Source of the DNA: Dyadobacter fermentans DSM 18053
GTDB lineage: Bacteria > Bacteroidota > Bacteroidia > Cytophagales > Spirosomataceae
Reading direction: 5' to 3'
Length of the DNA: 64,000 bases
Assembly: GCF_000023125.1 (NCBI RefSeq)
Contig: NC_013037.1
Location: forward strand, 3,596,001 to 3,660,000
Below, piece after piece: positions 35,071-44,925 of this stretch. A model generated the notes under the pieces. That model was not told the DNA's origin, made no database searches, and saw only the letters and a program-made list of their open reading frames with translations. Made by a program: the position numbers and the translations under genes. Position 1 is the stretch's first letter. Each line of letters starts with the position of its first letter.

Positions 35071-37674
35071 ATGAACTTTAACCAATATACCATTAAGGCA
35101 CAGGAGGTGATCCAGCACGCGGCCCAGATGGTGCAGGGCAACCAGCAGCAAGCCATCGAAACCGGTCACGTGCTCAAATCCATCCTGGAAGAGGACCCCA
35201 ACACTTCATTATTTCTATTGAACAAACTCAATATCAGCGCGGACGTTCTCGATAACCGTTTGCAAAAGATATTGGACGGCTACCCGCGCGTGAGCGGAGG
35301 CCAGCCCTACCTGGGCAACGACATGGCCGCTGCGAGCGGCAAAGCGCAGAATTACCTGAAAGAATTCGGCGACGAGTTCATCAGCATCGAACTGCTGATG
35401 CTGGGTATTCTCAGCGGAAAAGATTCCACAGCAAACCTGATGAAGGAGCTGGGTTTCAAAGAGAAGGAACTGATCAATGCAATTAAAGAACTTAGAGGAA
35501 AGAATAACCCTGTGAAAGATCAAAATGCGGAAGCCAAATACCGCTCCCTGGAACGGTACAGCAAAAACTTGAATGAATTGGCCAAAGCCGGAAAAATTGA
35601 CCCGGTAATCGGCCGCGACGAAGAAATCAGGCGCGTGTTGCAGATTTTGAGTCGCCGTACCAAAAACAACCCGATCCTGCTCGGCGAGCCGGGTGTAGGT
35701 AAAACGGCGATTGTGGAAGGACTCGCCCAGCGCATTGTGCAGGGCGACGTTCCCGAAAACCTGAAATCGAAAACAATCGTGTCGCTCGACATGGGCTTGC
35801 TCATTGCCGGCGCGAAATACAAAGGTGAATTTGAGGAAAGGCTGAAAGCGGTTATCAAAGAAGTAACCGATTCGGAAGGCGAAATCGTGCTCTTCATTGA
35901 CGAGATCCACACGCTCATCGGAGCCGGTGGCGGCGGCGAAAGCGCAATGGACGCAGCGAACCTGTTGAAACCGGCCCTCGCCCGCGGCGAACTGCACGCG
36001 ATAGGCGCAACCACATTGAAGGAATATCAGAAATACGTCGAGAAAGACAAGGCATTAGAACGCCGATTCCAGGCGGTAATGGTGGATGAACCGAACATTT
36101 CCGACGCAATCAGCATTCTCCGGGGTATTAAGGAAAAATATGAACTGCACCACGGCGTGCGCATTCAGGACGATGCGGTGATCGCCGCGGTAGAGCTTTC
36201 GAACCGCTACATTAGCGACCGCTTCCTGCCCGATAAGGCCATTGACCTCATGGACGAGGCCGCTTCGAAATTGCGACTCGAAATGGACAGCGTACCCGAA
36301 GAACTCGACGAACTGAACCGCCGGATCATGCAGCTCGAAATCGAGCGCGAGGCGATCCGTCGTGAAAATAACAAGGACAAAGAAACCGTCCTGAACAAGG
36401 AAATCGCCGATCTCAGCGAACAGCGCAATGCATTGAGAGCCCAATGGGAGAATGAAAAAGGCAAGGTAAACGAGGTGCGCTCGCTGAAAGAGCAAAGCGA
36501 ACAGCTGCGTCTCGAAGCGGAACAGGCCGAACGTGCGGGCGATTTCGGAAAAGTTGCGGAGATCCGCTACGGACGCATTCCGGAAGTGAATGCGAAGCTG
36601 GAAGAACTGCAAAAATCCGAAAATGCGGAAAGCCTGATGCAGGAAGAGATCACGCCGGAAGACATTGCGGAAGTAGTAGCGAAATGGACGGGTATTCCGG
36701 TGAGCAAAATGCTGCAAAGCGACCGCGAAAAACTGCTGCAACTCGAAGAACACCTGCACCAGCGCGTAGCCGGCCAGAATGAAGCCATTGAAGTCGTTTC
36801 CGACGCCGTACGCCGCAGCCGCGCAGGCTTGCAGGATGCGAAACGCCCCATCGGCAGCTTCCTCTTCCTCGGCCCGACCGGCGTAGGTAAAACCGAACTC
36901 GCGAAAACGTTGGCGGAATACCTCTTCAATGACGAAAACGCCATGGTCCGCATTGATATGAGCGAATACCAGGAGCGCCACGCGGTAAGCCGCCTGGTGG
37001 GAGCGCCTCCGGGATACGTGGGTTACGACGAAGGCGGCCAGCTTACCGAAGCCGTACGCCGCAAACCGTACAGCGTGATCCTGCTCGACGAGATCGAAAA
37101 AGCGCACCCGGACGTTTGGAATATCCTGCTCCAAGTGCTCGACGAAGGCCGCTTGACCGACAACAAAGGTCGCGTGGCAAACTTCAAGAACACGATTATC
37201 ATCATGACGTCGAACATCGGCAGCCATATTATCCAGGAAAAATTTGCTGAGGATGAAGGCTGGAATCACACGCTGGTGGTGGAAGAGGCCAAACAGGCCG
37301 TGCTCGATCTGCTGAAAGCTTCGGTAAGGCCCGAGTTCCTGAACCGGATCGATGAGATCGTGCTGTTTGAACCGCTGTCGCTGAAAAACATCCGCAAAAT
37401 TGTGGATATCCAGTTCAAAGGCATTCAGAACATGCTCAAAGAACAGGGCATCACGCTCGACGCAACCGACGAAGCGCTTACCAAACTCGGCGAAGACGGG
37501 TTCGATCCGGCATTCGGTGCACGTCCATTGAAACGCGTGCTTCAAAGAAGAATCCTGAACGAATTATCGAAAGGTATTCTGAGCGGGCACGTGGCGAAAG
37601 ATTCGGTGATCATGATGGAACTGGATTCCAACGGCGAGCTGATCTTCGAAAATGTAGGCGGTGTAGAGATCTAA
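35071..37674 (+). CDS. clpB: ATP-dependent disaggregase ClpB
   Basis: Hsp100 chaperone that pulls proteins out of aggregates together with DnaK. 867 residues: N-terminal Clp_N repeats (1-145); first AAA module with Walker A GEPGVGKT near 205 and Walker B LFIDEIH; the long coiled middle domain (about 410-525), which separates ClpB from ClpA/ClpX and binds DnaK; second AAA module with GPTGVGKT near 601, [11 protein letters not shown], and sensor/arginine-finger segments; C-terminal domain with [12 protein letters not shown]. No ClpP-binding IGF loop is seen. Single gene with a terminator. Confidence 0.97.
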   Translation: MNFNQYTIKAQEVIQHAAQMVQGNQQQAIETGHVLKSILEEDPNTSLFLLNKLNISADVLDNRLQKILDGYPRVSGGQPYLGNDMAAASGKAQNYLKEFGDEFISIELLMLGILSGKDSTANLMKELGFKEKELINAIKELRGKNNPVKDQNAEAKYRSLERYSKNLNELAKAGKIDPVIGRDEEIRRVLQILSRRTKNNPILLGEPGVGKTAIVEGLAQRIVQGDVPENLKSKTIVSLDMGLLIAGAKYKGEFEERLKAVIKEVTDSEGEIVLFIDEIHTLIGAGGGGESAMDAANLLKPALARGELHAIGATTLKEYQKYVEKDKALERRFQAVMVDEPNISDAISILRGIKEKYELHHGVRIQDDAVIAAVELSNRYISDRFLPDKAIDLMDEAASKLRLEMDSVPEELDELNRRIMQLEIEREAIRRENNKDKETVLNKEIADLSEQRNALRAQWENEKGKVNEVRSLKEQSEQLRLEAEQAERAGDFGKVAEIRYGRIPEVNAKLEELQKSENAESLMQEEITPEDIAEVVAKWTGIPVSKMLQSDREKLLQLEEHLHQRVAGQNEAIEVVSDAVRRSRAGLQDAKRPIGSFLFLGPTGVGKTELAKTLAEYLFNDENAMVRIDMSEYQERHAVSRLVGAPPGYVGYDEGGQLTEAVRRKPYSVILLDEIEKAHPDVWNILLQVLDEGRLTDNKGRVANFKNTIIIMTSNIGSHIIQEKFAEDEGWNHTLVVEEAKQAVLDLLKASVRPEFLNRIDEIVLFEPLSLKNIRKIVDIQFKGIQNMLKEQGITLDATDEALTKLGEDGFDPAFGARPLKRVLQRRILNELSKGILSGHVAKDSVIMMELDSNGELIFENVGGVEI

Positions 37675-37697
37675 TTCACAGAATAATGCTAATTCAG

Positions 37698-37726
37698 AGA
37701 GCGGCAGCAATGCCGCTCTTTTTGTT
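37698..37726 (+). terminator. Terminator after clpB
   Basis: Stem AGAGCGGCA / TGCCGCTCT, loop GCAA, then TTTTTGTTTT. Confidence 0.88.
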
Positions 37727-37888
37727 TTCCCCAAATCGCGAAGTGGGACGGCCCGCTTTCCCAAGTTGTGGAGCCGCCGTTTGCGCTACCTATCGCGTGC
37801 TCGTCCAAATGCAAGCCCCACAAACTGGCATAATTTTTGTACAATTATTTACCCCAATAATCTAACCTTTAATCTTTAACGAGAATCC

Positions 37889-38440
37889 ATGGAACAATCA
37901 ATGAATTTGATCAAAGTCGCTATACTGGTTGCCGATGGATTTGAGCAGGTCGAAATGACATGCCCCAGAAAAGTCCTAAACCAACACGGAGCGACTACTC
38001 ACGTTATCTCGCCCAACAAAGACATCGTAAAAGGGTGGAGCCATCTCGATTGGGGCGAAAACCACAAAGTGGATGTGCCGCTCGACATGGCCCGCGCCGA
38101 ATACTACGACGCGCTGCTGCTTCCTGGCGGTGTAATGGGCCTGGACGCCTTGCGGATCAACCACAAAGCGGTCGATTTCGTGCGCGCATTCTTCTTTGCA
38201 GGCAAGCCCGTAGCGGCAATTTGCCACGGACCACAAATCCTGATCGACGCCGACGTTGTGCTGGGCCGCACCCTCACCTCTTACGCCGCCATCCGCCACG
38301 ACCTCGAAAACGCTGGCGCCATTTGGGTGGACCAGGAAGTAGTTACCAACAACGGATTGGTTACAAGCCGCACCACGGACGACCTTTCGGCGTTCGTCGA
38401 CACGATGATTAAGGAATTCAATATGGAACTACATCAGTAG
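37889..38440 (+). CDS. DJ-1/PfpI family protein (YhbO/PfpI-like)
   Basis: A 183-residue PfpI-type protein. The nucleophile is Cys112 in AAICHGPQ, with His113 next to it and Glu19 (DGFEQVE) contacting the cysteine. Related proteins act as protein/nucleotide deglycases or general stress proteins; the older claim of protease activity for the family is doubtful. The start may be MEQSMN at 37889 or MNLIKV 12 bp later. About 160 bp upstream are free of genes; a near-consensus -7 box (TAATTTTTG) lies there with one extra base. Confidence 0.9.
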   Translation: MEQSMNLIKVAILVADGFEQVEMTCPRKVLNQHGATTHVISPNKDIVKGWSHLDWGENHKVDVPLDMARAEYYDALLLPGGVMGLDALRINHKAVDFVRAFFFAGKPVAAICHGPQILIDADVVLGRTLTSYAAIRHDLENAGAIWVDQEVVTNNGLVTSRTTDDLSAFVDTMIKEFNMELHQ

Positions 38441-38472
38441 CTACACCGACACAAAGTCAAACGCTTAGCAAC

Positions 38473-38500
38473 GGCATCCCGAAACGGATGCCTTTTTTGT
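38473..38500 (+). terminator. Terminator after the PfpI gene
   Basis: Stem GGCATCC / GGATGCC with a 6-base loop, then TTTTTTGTTT. Confidence 0.85.
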
Positions 38501-38555
38501 TTCCATTTCAGGCCAAAATTTTGGTATTTGCCCCTTCATTATTTTGCCTTTCCGA

Positions 38556-40058
38556 ATGACACTCATTTCGCTACAAAACGTTTCTGTCCGCAAATACGAA
38601 TCCACCGTCCTTTCCGAGATTAACTGGAATATAGAAGAAGGAGAAAACTGGGCGATCGTTGGCCCGAACGGCGCCGGTAAGTCGGTGCTGCTGGACGTAC
38701 TTGCGGGCAGATGGCCTGTTTTGAATGGCAAAATCAGCTACGCATGGACGTCGCCGCTGCGTGAAACGATCGAACTCGCTTCGAACGACTATTCCTTTAA
38801 TCGCATTGTGAGTGCCGGCGCCGAATATTACCAGCAGCGGTTCCACGCCTACGAGTCCGAGCGTGCACCTTCCGTGCGCGCGATCCTCACCGACCAGCTG
38901 AAACCGGTCGGCACCGTGGACGATAAATCCGTGACGCTGGCCCCTTCAAAAGTGACCGACGACGAGTTAGCGCGGGTAAGCGGACTGCTGTCCATTACCC
39001 ATCTGCTCGACCACCCATTTGTGACCCTTTCCAACGGCGAAACGCGACGGATGCTTTTGGCAAAATCCCTGTTGAAAGAACCGAAGGTGCTGATGCTCGA
39101 CAATGCATTCAGCGGCCTGGATGTGCATTCGCGGGAAGTACTTCGAAGTGCCTTGACGGAACTGACTATTCAAGGCGTCACCATCATCATGGCCACCACA
39201 GCCACCGAAATACCCCCTTGCATTACCCATGTGCTCGAACTCGAAGCAGGGCATATCCGCGCAAAACAGGCCGTAGGAACATTCCAATCGGGAGCAGGCC
39301 ACGCGCCGCATTTCCCCCAGCCCGACCCGCAAAAGCTCGCGCATTTTGGACATCCTGAATTTACGGACTTCACAAACGCGCTCGATCTCCGGAATATCCG
39401 CGTCAAATACGGCGAAGATCAGATCCTGGACAGCGTGAACTGGAAAATAGCGAAGGGTGAAAAATGGGCGCTATCCGGCCCGAACGGCTCGGGCAAATCC
39501 ACATTGCTCAGCATTATCACTGCCGATAACCCGCAGCGCTTTGCGAATGACTATGATTTGTTCGATCAGAAACGCGGCGGCGCGGGCGCATCGATCTGGG
39601 ATATCAAGCAGAAAATCGGACACGTTTCGCCGGAGCTGCATTTGTATTTCCCTAGAAACACAACTGTTTTCAAGACGATCGCATCCGGCTTTTTCGATGC
39701 TACGGGCGTTTTCTTCAAAAAACTCACCGAAACGCAGATCGAACGGGTACATGAGGTTGCCGAACTCCTGCACGTGCATGAACTGATCGAAAAGGACTTC
39801 TCCCAACTATCCAAAGGACAGCAAAGAATGGTGCTGCTTGCCCGTGCATTGGTCAAAAACCCGCCGCTGCTCATCCTCGACGAGCCTTGCCAGGGGTTGG
39901 ACGCAGATGCGATTGATTATTTCAAATCGGTAGTCAATGCAATCTGCGATACCGACCAGCGCACGCTGATCTACGTTTCGCATTACCCGCATGAAATTCC
40001 CAGCTGCGTGACGCATTATTTGAAACTGGAAAAAGGAAAAGTGCTCGAATCGCTCTGA
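38556..40058 (+). CDS. Tandem ABC ATPase (ModF/PhrA-like)
   Basis: A 500-residue protein with two ABC nucleotide-binding domains and no membrane segment. Walker A motifs are GPNGAGKS (about 36) and GPNGSGKS (about 308); the signature loops are degenerate LSNGETRRM in the first and LSKGQQRMV in the second; Walker B is LMLDNAFSG (Asn in place of the catalytic Glu) in the first and LILDEPCQG in the second. This layout matches ModF/PhrA-type proteins linked with molybdate uptake in other bacteria; no mod genes are nearby, so the role here is open. The ATG at 38556 is chosen over an upstream TTG. Confidence 0.88.
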   Translation: MTLISLQNVSVRKYESTVLSEINWNIEEGENWAIVGPNGAGKSVLLDVLAGRWPVLNGKISYAWTSPLRETIELASNDYSFNRIVSAGAEYYQQRFHAYESERAPSVRAILTDQLKPVGTVDDKSVTLAPSKVTDDELARVSGLLSITHLLDHPFVTLSNGETRRMLLAKSLLKEPKVLMLDNAFSGLDVHSREVLRSALTELTIQGVTIIMATTATEIPPCITHVLELEAGHIRAKQAVGTFQSGAGHAPHFPQPDPQKLAHFGHPEFTDFTNALDLRNIRVKYGEDQILDSVNWKIAKGEKWALSGPNGSGKSTLLSIITADNPQRFANDYDLFDQKRGGAGASIWDIKQKIGHVSPELHLYFPRNTTVFKTIASGFFDATGVFFKKLTETQIERVHEVAELLHVHELIEKDFSQLSKGQQRMVLLARALVKNPPLLILDEPCQGLDADAIDYFKSVVNAICDTDQRTLIYVSHYPHEIPSCVTHYLKLEKGKVLESL

Positions 40059-40120
40059 CCGTTCCAACTATTGCCCCAAAACGGCCATCCTCTTTTTCTG
40101 TATCAAACTAATCAGCAGCT

Positions 40121-40648
40121 ATGACCAGAAAAGTATTCGTTTACATTGCCGCTAGCCTCGACGGCTACATTGCCAAGCACGACGACGACCTGACGTTCCT
40201 GTCCCTCGTGGAGCAACCCGGTGAAGATTATGGCTACGCCGAGTTCATCGACACCATCGATACGGTAATCATCGGTCGCAAAACATATGACAAAGTGCAG
40301 GCAATGGGCATCGAATATCTCCGGGCCGACAAGGAGTACCACATCCTCACACGCACGCCGCGAGCGCAGGAAGGCAACGTGCGCTTCCACACCGGCGACC
40401 TGAAAACGCTTATCGAAGGCCTGAAACAAAAAGGCGGTAAACACATTTTCGTAGACGGCGGCGCCGAAGTGGTCAACCAGCTCATACGAATGGACCTGAT
40501 TGACGAATACATCGTGTCACTGATCCCCATTCTGCTTGGTGACGGCATTCGCTTATTCCACGACGGTCGGCCTGAGCAAAATCTCGCTTTCGTGAGCAGC
40601 AAATCTTTTGAAAAAGGTTTGGTACAACTGCATTATAAGCGCAGGTAG
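40121..40648 (+). CDS. Dihydrofolate reductase family protein (RibD C-terminal-like)
   Basis: A 175-residue NADPH-binding reductase fold similar to the C-terminal domain of RibD and to YwjB/YyaP. Family segments: VFVYIAASLDGYIAK at the start, IDTVIIGRKTYDKVQ, HIFVDGGAEVVNQLI (nucleotide loop) and IPILLGDGIRLF at the end. It lacks the usual folate pocket of FolA, so it is probably not the housekeeping dihydrofolate reductase. The substrate is unknown. Confidence 0.9.
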   Translation: MTRKVFVYIAASLDGYIAKHDDDLTFLSLVEQPGEDYGYAEFIDTIDTVIIGRKTYDKVQAMGIEYLRADKEYHILTRTPRAQEGNVRFHTGDLKTLIEGLKQKGGKHIFVDGGAEVVNQLIRMDLIDEYIVSLIPILLGDGIRLFHDGRPEQNLAFVSSKSFEKGLVQLHYKRR

Positions 40649-40695
40649 CTCAACGGCAATTTCACATTACATTCAAGCGCAGTCCACGCGTTACA

Positions 40696-41793
40696 TCAAT
40701 GGACGGGCCGGGCTTTCACCGGCTCGTCCCATTTGTTTCTGGCGAAGCCATTTTTGAGATTCATCACAATCGAAATAGAACTGCTGCCAAAGCCCGGCAC
40801 GTATTGCGCCCGGCCGTAGCCGACTTCAAACCGCTTGATGCGCAGCCACGCACCGAAAGAAAAACCAGCCAGTGCGCCGCGGTTGTTCAGTCTGAGTTCC
40901 TGCCTTTTCAAATGGTCGTAACCGAGCAGAATGCGGAAATTGGAATGCGCAATGAATTCCGCGCCAATGGACAAATGCCTGCCCAGCTTTTCGGCAATTC
41001 CCACTTTTTTCGGCAGCCTGTTGCCATTGATATCGTAGGTATAAAACAAGTTGGGATCATTATAAACCATATCGAAACGGTTTAAATGGTGCGCGGTGAG
41101 CGACACGCGAATGGGCATGTATTTCGGCTTGAAGGTCACCCCTACGCGCAGGTCCAACGGCAGTACCGGCGTCGTTGCACCGTTGTAGTTTTGTCTTAAA
41201 AACCCAAAGTTCTTAGCGACGAAACCGATCGTCAAATCTTCTCTCGGGTGCCGGAACGTAGCTCCCCAGTCGAAGGCCATGCCCCATGCCTGATAACTCT
41301 CGATCGACGCGCCCACAAATTTGGCCGTCGCACCGAGCGTGAATGCACCTATCGTATGACCGTAACCGGCTGATAATCCGTAATCCGCAGCGCGGAACTC
41401 GCCAACCACATTGCCGATATCGTCGGTTTCCTGCATAGTACCGTAATTCAGGTATTGTAAGCCTACGGCCCAGATGCCGCCGGTTTTGCGGATGCGGTTG
41501 GCATAACCGAGGTTCACAAACCTGGTATCGGCCAGGTAGGGCATCAGGTTCAGCGACACGTTATTGACCTTCGCGGTATCCAGCAATGCGGGGTTTTGGA
41601 GAAACAGCGCGGGGTCATTCCCCTGCGCGGTGATGTGGTTGGAACCCAGCGCGGTACTGCGGGCCTGAGCGGGCAATTGCAGGAAATCGAGACATGAACG
41701 GCCGCCTGTTACCTGGGCAAAAGACGCATTCCACGGCCAGCAGAGCCATGCGATCAGGAATAGCACACCGCAGCCAGGCAACCTCATAAACAT
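40696..41793 (-). CDS. porQ: Type IX secretion system protein PorQ
   Basis: Outer-membrane beta-barrel of the PorV/PorQ family (FadL-like fold). PorQ is needed for the attachment complex that handles cargo of the type IX system specific to Bacteroidota. A signal peptide (1-26) is followed by QVTGGRSCLDFLQLPAQARSTALG, the family start, and many amphipathic strands; the end ...GFGSSSISIVMNLK is barrel-like. 365 residues. The start may be MFMRLP or MRLPGC 6 bp later. No other T9SS gene is in the window, which is normal since these genes are scattered. Confidence 0.88.
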   Translation of the reverse strand: MFMRLPGCGVLFLIAWLCWPWNASFAQVTGGRSCLDFLQLPAQARSTALGSNHITAQGNDPALFLQNPALLDTAKVNNVSLNLMPYLADTRFVNLGYANRIRKTGGIWAVGLQYLNYGTMQETDDIGNVVGEFRAADYGLSAGYGHTIGAFTLGATAKFVGASIESYQAWGMAFDWGATFRHPREDLTIGFVAKNFGFLRQNYNGATTPVLPLDLRVGVTFKPKYMPIRVSLTAHHLNRFDMVYNDPNLFYTYDINGNRLPKKVGIAEKLGRHLSIGAEFIAHSNFRILLGYDHLKRQELRLNNRGALAGFSFGAWLRIKRFEVGYGRAQYVPGFGSSSISIVMNLKNGFARNKWDEPVKARPVH

Positions 41794-41872
41794 CCAATAA
41801 TTTCCCGAATCATTAAAATGCAGCTATATTTATAACCGTTCACCAGCAAATGTAACCATATCCCCGCATTAC

Positions 41873-43432
41873 ATGGAATCCCGATCAGCCGCTGCTTCAA
41901 AAAAAGAACTTTTAGATCAAAAAAATGCCGAGGCCGAACTCGGGGGCGGTGAAAGCAGGATTCAGGCGCAACATGCAAAAGGTAAACTTACAGCCCGGGA
42001 ACGCATCGCGATCCTGCTCGACAAGGGTTCTTTTGAAGAAATAGGCCGGTTTGTGATGCACCGCAGCAAGGATTTCGGACTCGACAAGGAGCATTACCTC
42101 GGCGACGGCGTGGTAACCGGCTACGGCAAAGTGAATGGCCGGCTGGTGTACGTTTTTGCGCAGGATTTCACGGTTTTCGGCGGGTCGCTGTCGGAAACGC
42201 ATGCTGAAAAAATCTGTAAGATCATGGACCTGGCCATGAAAAACGGCGCTCCGCTGATTGGATTGAACGATTCGGGCGGCGCGCGGATTCAGGAAGGCGT
42301 GCTGTCGCTGGCGGGGTATGCCGATATTTTTTATAAAAACACATTGGCCTCGGGCGTGATCCCTCAGATTTCGGCAGTAATGGGCCCCTGCGCGGGCGGG
42401 GCCGTGTATTCGCCTGCGATCACCGATTTTATCTTAATGGTTGAAAACACGAGCTACATGTTCGTGACGGGGCCTAATGTGGTAAAAACCGTGACGCACG
42501 AGGAAGTGACGGCCGAAGAACTCGGCGGAGCCATGACCCACGCTACCAAATCGGGCGTGACGCACTTTGTCTCTGCCAATGAGGTCGAATGCCTGCAAGC
42601 GATCAAAAAGTTGCTGAGCTACATGCCCCAGAACTGCGAGGACGAGGCGCCGCGGCAGCCCTACACACCCGGCGACGAGCTGCGTCCCACCCTGAATACC
42701 CTCATTCCCGAAAGCGCCAACCAGCCTTACGACATGCGGGAAGTTATTACAGAGCTCTCCGATCCCGACAGTTTTTTTGAAGTACATGAAAATTTCGCCG
42801 AAAATATCGTCGTAGGCTTTTCCCGCATTGCTGGGCGCAGCATTGGTATTGTAGCCAACCAACCTGCGGTACTGGCCGGCGTGCTCGACATTCACGCAAG
42901 CCAGAAAGCCGCCCGTTTCGTGCGTTTTTGTGATAGTTTCAACATTCCGCTACTGGTTTTGGAAGATGTTCCCGGCTTCCTGCCCGGCACCGACCAGGAG
43001 TGGAATGCGATTATTACCAACGGCGCCAAGCTGCTCTACGCGTTCTGCGAAGCCACGGTGCCGCGCATTACGGTAATTACGCGCAAGGCCTACGGAGGCG
43101 CGTACGATGTGATGAACTCGAAACACATCGGTGCGGACATGAACTTTGCGTGGCCGTCCGCCGAAATTGCCGTGATGGGCGCCAGCGGTGCCGCCGAGAT
43201 TATTTTCAAACGCGAGATCGCCCAGGCGGAAAACCCCGTGGAGAAATTGCAGGAAAAAATCGACGAATACACGCATAAGTTTGCCAACCCCTACCGCGCC
43301 GCCCACCGGGGCTATATCGACGAGGTGATCCACCCCGACCAGACCCGCGCCAAGCTGATCCGCGCATTTGAAATGCTCGAAAACAAGGTGGATGTATTGC
43401 CCCGGAAGAAGCACGGCAACATTCCGTTGTAA
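41873..43432 (+). CDS. Acyl-CoA carboxylase beta subunit (propionyl-CoA carboxylase type)
   Basis: Carboxyltransferase subunit of 519 residues, which moves CO2 from biotin to propionyl-CoA or another acyl-CoA. Family motifs: [13 protein letters not shown] at the N-terminus, [34 protein letters not shown] (oxyanion-type glycines), and in the second half [14 protein letters not shown] and [24 protein letters not shown]. The biotin-carboxylase/BCCP partner is not in the window. Likely role is propionate or branched-chain amino-acid breakdown through methylmalonyl-CoA; methylmalonyl-CoA decarboxylase alpha subunits look similar. Confidence 0.92.
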   Translation: MESRSAAASKKELLDQKNAEAELGGGESRIQAQHAKGKLTARERIAILLDKGSFEEIGRFVMHRSKDFGLDKEHYLGDGVVTGYGKVNGRLVYVFAQDFTVFGGSLSETHAEKICKIMDLAMKNGAPLIGLNDSGGARIQEGVLSLAGYADIFYKNTLASGVIPQISAVMGPCAGGAVYSPAITDFILMVENTSYMFVTGPNVVKTVTHEEVTAEELGGAMTHATKSGVTHFVSANEVECLQAIKKLLSYMPQNCEDEAPRQPYTPGDELRPTLNTLIPESANQPYDMREVITELSDPDSFFEVHENFAENIVVGFSRIAGRSIGIVANQPAVLAGVLDIHASQKAARFVRFCDSFNIPLLVLEDVPGFLPGTDQEWNAIITNGAKLLYAFCEATVPRITVITRKAYGGAYDVMNSKHIGADMNFAWPSAEIAVMGASGAAEIIFKREIAQAENPVEKLQEKIDEYTHKFANPYRAAHRGYIDEVIHPDQTRAKLIRAFEMLENKVDVLPRKKHGNIPL

Positions 43433-43598
43433 CGAGCACGCAGCCTGTATTGTGCCTTTTTTGAACTTTTCGACGCCATTCCGTGGCCTTACCCGATTAA
43501 TGTGCGGTAATGCCTGGGAATGCTTTGGCGCATTCCTGATATTGTCATAATTTCACAAGCACTTAGTATTCATTTTATTTCCTAAAGAACCTTAACTA

Positions 43599-44873
43599 AT
43601 GAAAGAAGAGAAAGGAGCCTCCAATTCGCGGAGGCGCTTTATCAAAGGCTCACTGGCGACGCTGGCGACGTTTTCGATCGTCCCCCGGCATGTGCTCGGA
43701 AAAGGTTACCTCGCCCCCAGCGACACGCTCACCAAGGCCATCGTAGGTACCGGCTCCATGGGCCGCGGCCACATTCCCTACGCGGGTACGAAAGTGGTTG
43801 CATTATGTGACGTAGACAAGCGGCACCTCGAAACGGCCGTTAACATGGTCGATAAGGGTGTTAAAACCTTTTCGGACTACCGCGAGCTGATCCAGCTGCC
43901 CGAAGTCGACATCGTGCACGTTGCCACGCCGCCGCATTGGCACGGCATTATCGCCGCCGACGCCGCCCGTGCGGGTAAGGATGTGTGGTGCGAAAAACCG
44001 ATGACCCGAACCATCGGCGAAGGAAAACGCCTGGTGGAGGCCGTGCAGCAGCATGGACGCGTGTTCCGTCTCAACACCTGGTTCCGTTTCGAAAGCAATT
44101 TCTACGGAATGAACACCACCGTAAAACCGATTAAAAAACTCGTTCAGAGCGGCTTGCTGGGATGGCCGTTGAAAGTGACCGTGAGCAAGCATACCGGCTT
44201 CGACTGGAAGTTTTATTGGGTAGGTAAAACAAACAACGTACCTCAGCCGGTGCCATCCGAGCTCGACTATGAAATGTGGCTCGGCCCGGCGCCCTACAAA
44301 CCATATAGCGAACACCGCGTGCACCAGACATTCCGCGGCTACTGGGATTACGACGGCGGCGGACTAGGCGATATGGGCCAGCATTACATCGACCCCATTC
44401 AATATTTCCTCGGCAAGGACGATACCAGCCCCGTAAGTGTGGAAGTGGATGCCCCTCAGCAGCATACCGAAGCCGTAGGGACCTGGCGCCGCATTAACTA
44501 CACTTACGCCGACGGTTGCCAGATCGTGCTCGACGGCGAGGCCAAGGACGACAAAGTGGCCTACATTGAAGGCCCGAAAGGGAAACTGTACCCTAATTTC
44601 AAATCCGACATTCCGGACCTGGAAAAGAAACTGGCCGCATTCCCTGATCCTGAGCCGCAGGTTACCGACTTCGTGGATGCTGTGAAAAACCGTAAAAAAT
44701 TCGCACTGAACGAAGAAAACGGGCACCGCTCCTGCACAATCGTGAATATGGGCCTCATCGCGTTACGCCTGGGCCGTTCGTTGAAATTCGATCCTGACAA
44801 ACAGGAATTTATCGATGACGAAGGCGCCAACCGGCTCATTAACCAGCCAATGCGCGCTCCCTGGACCATTTAA
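43599..44873 (+). CDS. Gfo/Idh/MocA family oxidoreductase with Tat-type leader
   Basis: NAD(P)-dependent sugar oxidoreductase of 424 residues. The N-terminus has a twin-arginine-type leader (SRRRFIKGSLATLATFSIVP), so the folded, cofactor-loaded enzyme probably goes to the periplasm. The Rossmann part follows (VGTGSMGRGHIPYAG), with the conserved EKPMTR (catalytic Lys) and later DYDGGGLGDMGQHYIDP (active-site Asp/His). Its downstream neighbour, 52 bp on, is a DUF1080/HEAT protein. Such pairs occur in pathways that process 3-keto-glycosides, where this enzyme would oxidise the sugar; that link is inferred. Confidence 0.9.
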   Translation: MKEEKGASNSRRRFIKGSLATLATFSIVPRHVLGKGYLAPSDTLTKAIVGTGSMGRGHIPYAGTKVVALCDVDKRHLETAVNMVDKGVKTFSDYRELIQLPEVDIVHVATPPHWHGIIAADAARAGKDVWCEKPMTRTIGEGKRLVEAVQQHGRVFRLNTWFRFESNFYGMNTTVKPIKKLVQSGLLGWPLKVTVSKHTGFDWKFYWVGKTNNVPQPVPSELDYEMWLGPAPYKPYSEHRVHQTFRGYWDYDGGGLGDMGQHYIDPIQYFLGKDDTSPVSVEVDAPQQHTEAVGTWRRINYTYADGCQIVLDGEAKDDKVAYIEGPKGKLYPNFKSDIPDLEKKLAAFPDPEPQVTDFVDAVKNRKKFALNEENGHRSCTIVNMGLIALRLGRSLKFDPDKQEFIDDEGANRLINQPMRAPWTI

Positions 44874-44925
44874 GAAACCTAATAGCCAAGCCAGCAAGCC
44901 CACGGCTCAGGCACCGGCATATCCG

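Noticed and set aside
36055..37545. 496-codon open frame antisense to clpB
   Set aside because: Its His/Phe/Arg-rich composition is the mirror of the clpB codons; clpB is certain.
40698..40730. Inverted repeat at the 3' end of porQ
   Set aside because: It lies inside the coding end and has no T-run on either strand, so I do not call it a terminator.
44815..44925. Earlier start for the HEAT/DUF1080 gene
   Set aside because: It overlaps the end of the Gfo/Idh/MocA gene, and the signal peptide begins at 44926.
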